Shown here: positions 57,720 to 64,000 of the stretch, in pieces
Layout of the letters: each line of letters starts with the position of its first letter
How positions within the stretch are numbered: position 1 is the stretch's first letter
Origin: Ottelia alismoides
Lineage: Eukaryota; Streptophyta; Magnoliopsida; Alismatales; Hydrocharitaceae
Assembly: GCA_037367405.1 (NCBI GenBank)
Contig: JAZKJV010002961.1
Location: forward strand, 238,383-302,382
DNA: 64,000 nt
Reading direction: 5' to 3'
Notes under the pieces: model-generated
What the model saw: the letters and a program-made list of their open reading frames with translations, nothing else
What the model was told of the DNA's origin: nothing
Database searches by the model: none
Program-made: the position numbers and the translations under genes

Positions 57720-58371
57720 TGATGATCCGTGTATGGATTCCATTCCTTCTCAGCAACAGGAACCTATTCTTGACCCTCTATCTGATGAGGGCCCAACCAT
57801 CCCCTTCCCTCAAGCACTCCGCTTGGCAAAGGGGAATAAAAAAGAAAATCCTAAAAAGATCTAGCAGTTAGAGTTCAACTAGCATATGATAGACATATTT
57901 CAGATTCAACTGACTCTACATGAGGCACTTGAGTACATCCCTCTCTTCCAGAAGAACGTGAGAGAGAAGACTACCATCCACAGGAAGAGAAGGAACCATC
58001 ATGCCTAGATCCATGTGCACACCCGTGCCACGTGCTTCGCAATCCAGAATCATTTACCAACCAAGAGGCTAGACGCAGGACCTCCCTATGTCAGATTCCA
58101 CATTCATGAGCAGAGATTCAATCATACTCTATCAGACAACGGCTCTTCTATCAAACTCCTTCCAGCAGCCTTACTCGACCGATTTGAGTTCGACCCTCTT
58201 AGACAGAGCAGGAGAGTCCTTCAGTTTGCTGATAGATCTATCAAGAGGCCGAAGGGGTTGTTGAAGGACGTGGTTGTCACAATTCAGGGCATAAAATTTC
58301 CCGTGGACTTCGTTGTGTTGGACATGGAGATCCCTGAGTATGTGACAAATACCCCCATCATATTAGGATGA
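57720..58371 (+). pseudogene. G3 pre-protease linker and retropepsin
   Basis: The linker has HEALEYIPLFQKNVRE (about 57930). The protease region follows with FNHTLSDNGSSIKLLP at about 58125 (catalytic Asp, Asn, Gly), LQFADRSIKRPKG, and IKFPVDFVVLDMEIPEYVTN. A TGA at 58369-58371 ends the frame just before the final protease block, which continues open from 58372. Layout normal for Athila-type pol. Confidence 0.8.
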
Positions 58372-58999
58372 CCATTCTTGGGCACAGCCGAGGCGGTGTC
58401 CGACTATGATAGTGGAAAGGTGTATTTTCGTGTTGAGAGCAAAAGTATACAAATAGAGACGATCGACGAGACTGGAGCAAGAGATTCAACTTGCTCAGAG
58501 CAGTTCAGCGATGTAGAGCATATGATAGAGGCAGAGCGAGACATCCACCAAGAGTGTGACTTTGTGATCACTGATGATGAAGCCGCTTGGTCTGACCCCT
58601 TTTCACGAGCTCTTCTCTCACCTTCATACACCACAGAGTTACAATTTCTAGTAGATGAGAGTTTAGAGAGTGCAATCTTGGCCGAGGACACTTCGAGGCT
58701 GACGATTGCGTTCAGGATAACGAAACAGATTATGTATCTTGCGATTCCGATTCAGATCCCTCGAATTCAGACATAGACTGGGATGATTTTGATAATTATT
58801 TACCTTGTCTGATTCCTACAGAGCCAGCAGCTAGGGTGGAGATTGAGCCAACACCGAGTACATACACATCAACAGGACCATCTTCACCAGATATTCATGA
58901 TTAACGAGAGTTCTCACATTCAGATATGGTTGCCTTCACGCAGACATTCCAGAAGCCAGATTTTCCATCTCTCATTGCCCAGAGTTGAAGACCTTGCCA
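58372..58999 (+). pseudogene. G3 protease end and acidic PR-RT linker
   Basis: FLGTAEAVSDYDSGKVYFRV completes the protease fold. A long acidic, Ser/Asp-rich linker follows (SEQFSDVEHMIEAE, then in another frame YVSCDSDSDPSNSDIDWDDF near 58760). One frameshift near 58700 and a stop near 58905. The composition recalls the terminal domain of N1 and N2. Confidence 0.65.
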
Positions 59000-60029
59000 C
59001 AATCGTTGAAGTATAGATTCTTTGCGGGTGAGCATGAGATGTGCGCAGTCATTATCTCAGCAGATTTGACTGGTGGGTAAGAATCTCGTTTGATGGAGGT
59101 TCTTGAAAGGAACCGCAAGGCAATAGGATGGAGCGTAGCTGATCTCTAAGGGATAGGTCCGGCCCTGTACTCCCACCATATCTATCTCGAAGAGGACGCT
59201 AATCCGTCGCGTGAGTTCCAGCGACAACTGAACCCTTAATCTTTAAGAAGTGGTCATGAAAGAAATATCAAAATGGTGGAGCGCCGAATTTATCTACCCC
59301 GTCTCTGACTCCAAGTGGGTTAGTCCATTGCATGTGGTGTCCAAGAAGATGGGCATCACTACAGTTGTGAGTGAGTCTGGAGAGGAGATCGCTACCCGGG
59401 TACCCACTTCTTGGAGGGTCTGTGTGGACTACATGCGATTGAATCAGGCCACCAAGAAGGATCATTTCTCGCTGTCTTTTATTGATCAGATTATTGAGAG
59501 GCTAGATGGGAAGAGTCATTACTGCTTCCTTGACGGGTACTCCGGCTACAATCAGGTGGCCATAGCGCCCGAAGAGCAGGACAAAACGGCATTCACCTGT
59601 CCGTTTGGGACTTATGCTTTCAGACAGATGCCCTTTGGTCTATGTAACGCCCTAGCGACATTCCAAAGGTGCATGTTGTCCATCTTCTTGGACATGGTGG
59701 ATGATTGCTTGGAGGTCTTCATGGATGATTTCTCGGTCTATGACGATGGGTTCGATGCTTGTCTTGATTGCCTAGATCGAGTGCTCCAGCGTTGCATAGA
59801 GGTCCGTCTTATTCTATCCTAGGAGATGAGTCTCTTCATTGTGACTCAGGAGACGGTGCTTGGTCATGTCATCTCCAACAGAGACATGGAGGTTGATCCG
59901 GCCAGAGGTGGATATCATCAGGAAACAAAATCCACCGTCCAACCTACGACAGTTGCGGTCTTTTCTAGGGCATGTCGGGTTCTACTGATGTTTTATTTAG
60001 GACTTCAGCAGGATTGCCCGACCGCTTAG
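59000..60029 (+). pseudogene. G3 reverse transcriptase
   Basis: Upstream part at 59090-59250 (RKAIGWSVADL and SREFQRQLNP) in mixed frames. The main open frame 59250-59822 (190 codons) has SDSKWVSPLHVV, WRVCVDYMRLNQATKKDHF, SHYCFLDGYSGYNQVAIAP, TCPFGTYAFRQMPFGLCN and the catalytic FMDDFSVYDD. A stop at 59820-59822 follows, then SLFIVTQETVLGHVIS to about 59890, then decay. The two palm Asp are intact; the gene as a whole is not. Confidence 0.9.
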
Positions 60030-60520
60030 TGCTCTGCTGACAAAAGACACCGAGTTCGTTGTAGATGATAAGTGTCTTCTGTCTTTTGAGACTCTCAAGA
60101 ATTTAGTTGTTGAGGCTCCTTTCCTTCAACCGCCCTGATTGGTCTCTTTCATTCGAGATCATGACATATGCCTCTAATTTTATCGTAGGGCCATGCTAGG
60201 ACAGAGGAGGGATGGATTACCATTTTCCATTCACTACGCTAGCCGTACATTGGATGTCGTTCAACGGAACTACACCGTTACGGAGAAAGAGATGCCAACC
60301 ATAGTTTTTTCCTTGGATAAGTTCAGATCGTATATTCTTGGATCTAGAGTGACAATTTACACTGATCATACCGCCATCAGTGCCTCATGGCAAAGAAGAA
60401 TGCCAAAGCTAGATTGACACAATGGATCCTTCTACTCCGGGAGTTTGATATTGAGATTAAGGATAAGCCTGGAGTCAATAATGTGGTGGTGGATCATCTC
60501 TCCTGATTGGAACATCTTGA
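60030..60520 (+). pseudogene. G3 RNase H
   Basis: GQRRDGLPFSIHYASRTLD, YTVTEKEMPTIVFSLDKFRS and VTIYTDHTAI at 60193-60375. The domain continues in a shifted frame with WILLLREFDIEIKDKPG and NNVVVDHLS at 60420-60500. Acidic residues at TEKE and TDH remain; frameshifts before and after. Confidence 0.85.
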
Positions 60521-60689
60521 GGGATCTGAGCAGATTGAAACTATTACTAAGACCTTCCTAGATGAGGCGATCCTTGCTATCACCTCTCTTTCATGGTAGG
60601 CCGACATTGTAAACTATCTTGTTGCCAAGAAAGTTCCACAAGTTTGGCCCAGACAGCGACTTGAGACCTTCCTTGCGAAGATCAAGTCG

Positions 60690-61530
60690 TACCATTGGGA
60701 GGATCCCATCCTTTATCATGAAGAAGGGAATAACGTCTGGCGTCGGTGCATTCCTCAGGAGGAGCACCACAACGTCCTCACTTACTGTCACAAGCTTGAG
60801 GCAGGAGGACATCATTCTGGGAGGAGAAGAACACAGAAAGTGCTCCAATCCGACATATGGTGGCCTACCCTCTTTAAGGATTCTGATGAATTTGTGAAGA
60901 TGTGTACTGACTGTCAGAGGATGGGCACTTGTGGACAACATGATATAATGCCGATGCAGCCCATTCTCTTCTGTGAGGATTTTGATGCATGGGGCATCTT
61001 TTTCATGGGTTCATTCCCTAAGAGTCAGGGATTCGAGTACATTCTGTTGGTTGTTGATTATGGAGTCGTTGGGTTGAGGCCATTCCCGCCCGAACCGCAT
61101 ATGCTAAGACCGCGTGCCGATTTTTGAGGAAAAATATCATTTCACATTTCGGGGTGCCTAGAGTATTGATATCTGACAGGGGATCTCATTTTATCAACGA
61201 CAAGGAAAAGGCCCTTGCTAACAAGTTCAGTATAGACCATCGAGTTGCCACTCCTTATCATCCTCATATCAATGGTCTTGCTGAAGTATAAGACATGGAA
61301 ATCAATACGATACTACAGAAGGTAGTCCGCCCATACCGAAAGGATTGGTCACAGATTTTGGACTCGGTCTTGTGGGCATTTATCAGACTTCCTTCAAGAC
61401 ACCGTTGGGTACGTCTCCCTTTCATCTCATCTACGGCAAACCATGCCATTTACCTATGGAGATAAAGCACAAGTCACTTTGGGTTGTCACCGAGATATTA
61501 GTGGATTCAGAGAGTATATGAGAACAAAGG
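60690..61530 (+). pseudogene. G3 integrase, zinc domain and catalytic core
   Basis: The His-His...Cys-Cys finger spans about 60785-60925 (HKLEAGGHHSG, then CTDCQRMG). In the core the first Asp position reads WGIFFMGSF, so the catalytic Asp is gone. The second Asp remains in LISDRGSHF (about 61170), and the Glu in ATPYHPHINGLAEV (about 61245-61290). Stops at about 61126 and 61288, frameshifts beyond 61380. Confidence 0.85.
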
Positions 61531-61539
61531 AAGGCATAA

Positions 61540-61875
61540 TTGGCAGCCTTGGAGGAGCTTAGAGATACAACCTTTTCATGTAGCCTACAGTATAAGGAAC
61601 GAGTGAAGATATGGCATAATTCTCATATCAACCATAAACAGTTTGAGCCGAACCAGATAGTATGGTTATTTGATGCCAGGCTGATATTATTTCCAGGGAA
61701 ATTGCAGAGTAAGTGGAAGGGACCATACTTGATCCGAAAGGTGCATGACAATGGCAGCATTGACATATCTGAGATATTGTCGGATTCCACCTTTCGGGTT
61801 AACGGTCAGCATATGAAGCCATGTCTAGATCATGATCCGTTGATCGTTGACGTCGCCCATATTCATTTTGCATGA
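61540..61875 (+). pseudogene. G3 integrase C-terminal domain
   Basis: Open for 111 codons: LQYKERVKIWHNSHINHKQF, LFDARLILFPGKLQSKWKGP, VNGQHMKP. The LFPGKL-SKWKGP and VNGQ-KP motifs are typical of the gypsy integrase tail. Ends with a stop at 61873-61875, the natural end of pol. Confidence 0.85.
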
Positions 61876-62002
61876 GATGTGGTATTTGACTCACATCATT
61901 TGCATCTCATACCTGATTATCACTTTCTTTCGCCCTTGTATAGATCCAGATGCCCATATCATACATTCTTTTGTCTAACACCCCATCTGCATCCTATGAT
62001 TA

Positions 62003-62360
62003 TGCTATACTTAGGGTGTACTTTACCCTGAGTACAGGGGGGTGTCAGACTTTTGATTATTCTTTAATTCTTTTTGCCTCCGTTTTGCTGCATGTACTTA
62101 GGGATATTTTACCCTAAGTATAGGGGAGGTAGATCCTGTACATTATAACCTTCAGTTTTCCCTTCGTGTATAGTCTTATATACTTAGGATTACTTGATCC
62201 TAAGTATAGGGGGAATAACCGACTTCTATTCATTTTATTCTTTTATTCGTCGTTATAGTATTGCCTTTATTTTCACCGCCCAATACTAAGCACGATTTAT
62301 GTCATCTTCATCGCTCTTTGATCACTCTAAGGACATCGTTCGAGCTAAGTATAGGGGGTG
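62003..62360 (+). repeat. G3 3' hairpin array with PPT-like arms
   Basis: Three compact hairpins: 62006-62043, 62093-62129 and 62179-62216, each of the form TACTTAGG, loop, CC(T/C)(A/G)AGTA(T/C)AGGGG. A longer one spans about 62284-62360 (TACTAAGC and GCTAAGTATAGGGGG). Their 3' arms repeat the PPT found at 63970. The same arrangement appears inverted in N2 and N1. Confidence 0.85.
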
Positions 62361-62439
62361 TCTATATTGCATATATACTTTAGCCATAACACGTGCTTTG
62401 TGTGAGTGTGTTAATAAATAAAATGGCTAAAAACCAAAA

Positions 62440-62780
62440 ACTAAAAATCACAAAAAATTTAAAATTTTTTATTGCATATAAAATTCTTTCTTACACATAC
62501 ATGTTTGTAAATATCTATTCGTAAAACTATTTTAGTACAAATGTTTGTAAAAAATGTTTTGCTTGTAAAATATTTGTAAATATTTTTGTATTAAAATTAT
62601 GTATATAGTACAAAATTTTTGAAAAAATATTTGAAAAATAAAAGTTTGTAAAAATCTGTTTGTACATGTTTGTAAATAATTAGTAGAACCTCTGCATTCA
62701 TGCATGCATGCATTCAAACATTTTAAAAAAATTTGCATATCTTCAAAAATTTTGCATACTTTAAAAAAATGCATAAAAAA
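62440..62780 (+). repeat. Low-complexity TTTGTAAA-rich tract
   Basis: Many loosely spaced TTTGTAAA units, then ATGCATGCATGC. Equivalent inverted text lies at 14280-14400 in N2. Confidence 0.6.
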
Positions 62781-63425
62781 GAGTTTTGTACATATTCTGT
62801 ATATTCTTCTGAATCATAGTTGACATTTAAACTAGTCTAGAATAAAATTGAAGAATGGATCTTGGCTAAGTCCTTAATCCACTTAATTTTAGAGGAACCT
62901 TATAGGAACTGGAGTTGAGAATTTTCAGGTCCATTAGTGACTTAATTCTTTGAGTGCACTAGGCTATGCTCACATGTCATCTTGATGAGCCTAAGTAGAA
63001 CACTTAGCAACGCACATATGACTCTCACAGACAATGGCTTTACTTGGACCAACACTTTACACATAGCTCTCTACGGATGAGGTAACGAGGAGGCAATTTT
63101 CTTTGACTTGGAGTAGCATACGAGGGTAGTACTTCTAGGCAGAACCCTCGTCTTCCTTTAGAGAGGGATGTGCATCTCAACTTGGTCTGGCGGTGTTGAG
63201 GTCCAAAGACAGGAGTTGTGGGTTGAAATAATGCTTCAAAAGAGGGATAGTCTACTTGCTCAGGAAGAAAAGTCCTTATGTATATGATGCATCATGTAGA
63301 TATGTTGTACATATACACATCAAAAAATGTGCAAAATCAAGAAAAACTCCAAAAAAGTGGACATGCCTGATTGAAAATAAAATGCATGCCAGAGTGTATA
63401 TAGCCAAAGAAAGCAAAGCTTATGT

Positions 63426-63614
63426 ATGACACCTTCTCATCTCACGAAGCTTGCAGCGGGAGACTTAGCTACATTGGTTGGGCTCACAAGGATACGTGGC
63501 TACACTGACCATGGTCCATTCTCTTCCTTCCCCCTCTTCTTGAGCTGGTTGTATTTGAACTTAGAAGAGAATACCCCGCTCCTCGAGGAAAGAGCTGCTA
63601 GACTGAGGAATTAG
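63426..63614 (+). pseudogene. Short conserved 3' ORF of G3 (62 codons)
   Basis: Ends LNLEENTPLLEERAARLRN then stop, homologous to 13374-13565 in N2 (63 codons, same terminal motif and stop). The start is uncertain; similarity begins near AGDLATLVGL. Located between the hairpin array and the PPT. No known domain. Confidence 0.35.
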
Positions 63615-63969
63615 AGTTACCTTGTTGAGGGAAGTTGTTTCTTTGTCATTTCTGAGGTGGGGAGCTACGTATCACTTATACAGTGCAAGGAAATATACAT
63701 GGTCATTAGAGTTTGCATATGTAGACTTGTTCTGATATGGATTTTAAGGAGTCCTTACCATAGAATGGTGGAACTTAGAGGCTGTTGAGTCTTAAACCTA
63801 TATCTCAATAAGGTTTCGATAAACTAATAGTCCAAACGTCTGACTGAGCTCCATACTTCAAATTAATGAAGATAAGTTTAATAATCAACCTTGATTCTCC
63901 TTCTTGCTCTTTTCTTCCTCTTTTCACTTCTTTTTTCAAATAAGTATTTGCTAAGGGACTAGCAAAGGT

Positions 63970-63982
63970 AAAGTATAGGGGG
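63970..63982 (+). promoter_or_regulatory. Polypurine tract of G3
   Basis: AAAGTATAGGGGG directly before TGATGAATCC. Confidence 0.8.
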
Positions 63983-64000
63983 TGATGAATCCCTGATTCA
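63983..64000 (+). repeat. First bases of the G3 3' LTR
   Basis: TGATGAATCCCTGATTCA matches the start of L4 (44471) and carries the ATTCA half of the terminal inverted repeat. The LTR continues beyond the window. Confidence 0.75.

Larger units (their letters stand above)
44471..64000 (+). mobile_element. G3: Athila-like Ty3/gypsy element (plus), incomplete at the window end
   Basis: 5' LTR 44471-49143, PBS 49147, leader, gag 50523-52208, copia insertion 52209-57646, pol from about 57720 to 61875, a 2.1-kb 3' region with hairpins and a short ORF, PPT 63970-63982, and the 3' LTR starting at 63983. RT wording such as LDGYSGYNQ with FMDD, the long acidic PR-RT linker and the tRNA-Asp PBS place it near Athila. 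Stops and frameshifts in every domain show it is inactive. Confidence 0.85.

Noticed and set aside
58404..58691. 95-codon minus-strand frame
   Set aside because: Antisense shadow of the G3 protease and linker.

Overview
This window reads as an intergenic, repeat-packed block of a flowering-plant nuclear genome. Nearly all of it is LTR retrotransposon sequence stacked and nested to several levels. The evidence is an Athila-type Ty3/gypsy pol, Ty1/copia pol relics, primer-binding sites matching plant tRNA-Asp and initiator tRNA-Met, long LTRs that begin TGATGAA and end TTCATCA, and several MITE-like foldback elements. I see no convincing cellular gene, tRNA, rRNA or CRISPR array. The species cannot be named from the sequence alone.

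Layout. 1-1000: two related MITEs in TA microsatellites. 1000-2148: a TRIM-like LTR scrap and AT-rich DNA. 2149-4526: a copia LTR (X1, minus) cut by a solo gypsy-type LTR (4527-6355, minus). 6520-8487: 3' end of a minus-strand copia element (candidate LTR, PPT, RNase H, C-terminal half of RT). 8488-10662: Athila-like LTR debris. 10663-13030 and 30450-31514: the two halves of one plus-strand Athila-like LTR (L1). It is split by N2 (13031-30449, minus), a non-autonomous element without recognisable LTRs of its own. N2 is split by N1 (17301-28889, minus), a structurally complete element with two LTRs of about 3.1-3.4 kb, PBS, PPT and a GGATG target-site duplication. 31535-33391: LTR fragment holding a third MITE. 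33392-37823: another plus-strand LTR (L3) with PBS. 37912-44455: a copia element (C2, minus) with 5' LTR, PBS, gag, PR, INT and the N-terminal half of RT. 44471-64000: an Athila-like element (G3, plus) with 5' LTR, PBS, gag, PR, RT, RNase H, INT, long 3' region, PPT and the first bases of its 3' LTR. Its gag-pol boundary carries a copia element (C3, minus, 52209-57646) and its 5' LTR carries an integrase-LTR chimera.

The most interesting content is the N family (N1 and N2). Both copies carry a gag-like region, a retropepsin-like domain with a DDDS site and a Ser/Asp-rich C-terminal domain, but no reverse transcriptase, RNase H or integrase. N1 shares with G3 the tRNA-Asp PBS, LTR termini and PPT, and both N copies share an unusual set of 3' hairpins whose 3' arm repeats the PPT. 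This looks like a parasite lineage mobilised in trans by Athila-type partners. Most reading frames are broken, so the window is largely fossil; N1 is the youngest insertion in its own stack. Coordinates of LTR ends are exact where terminal motifs are visible and otherwise approximate.
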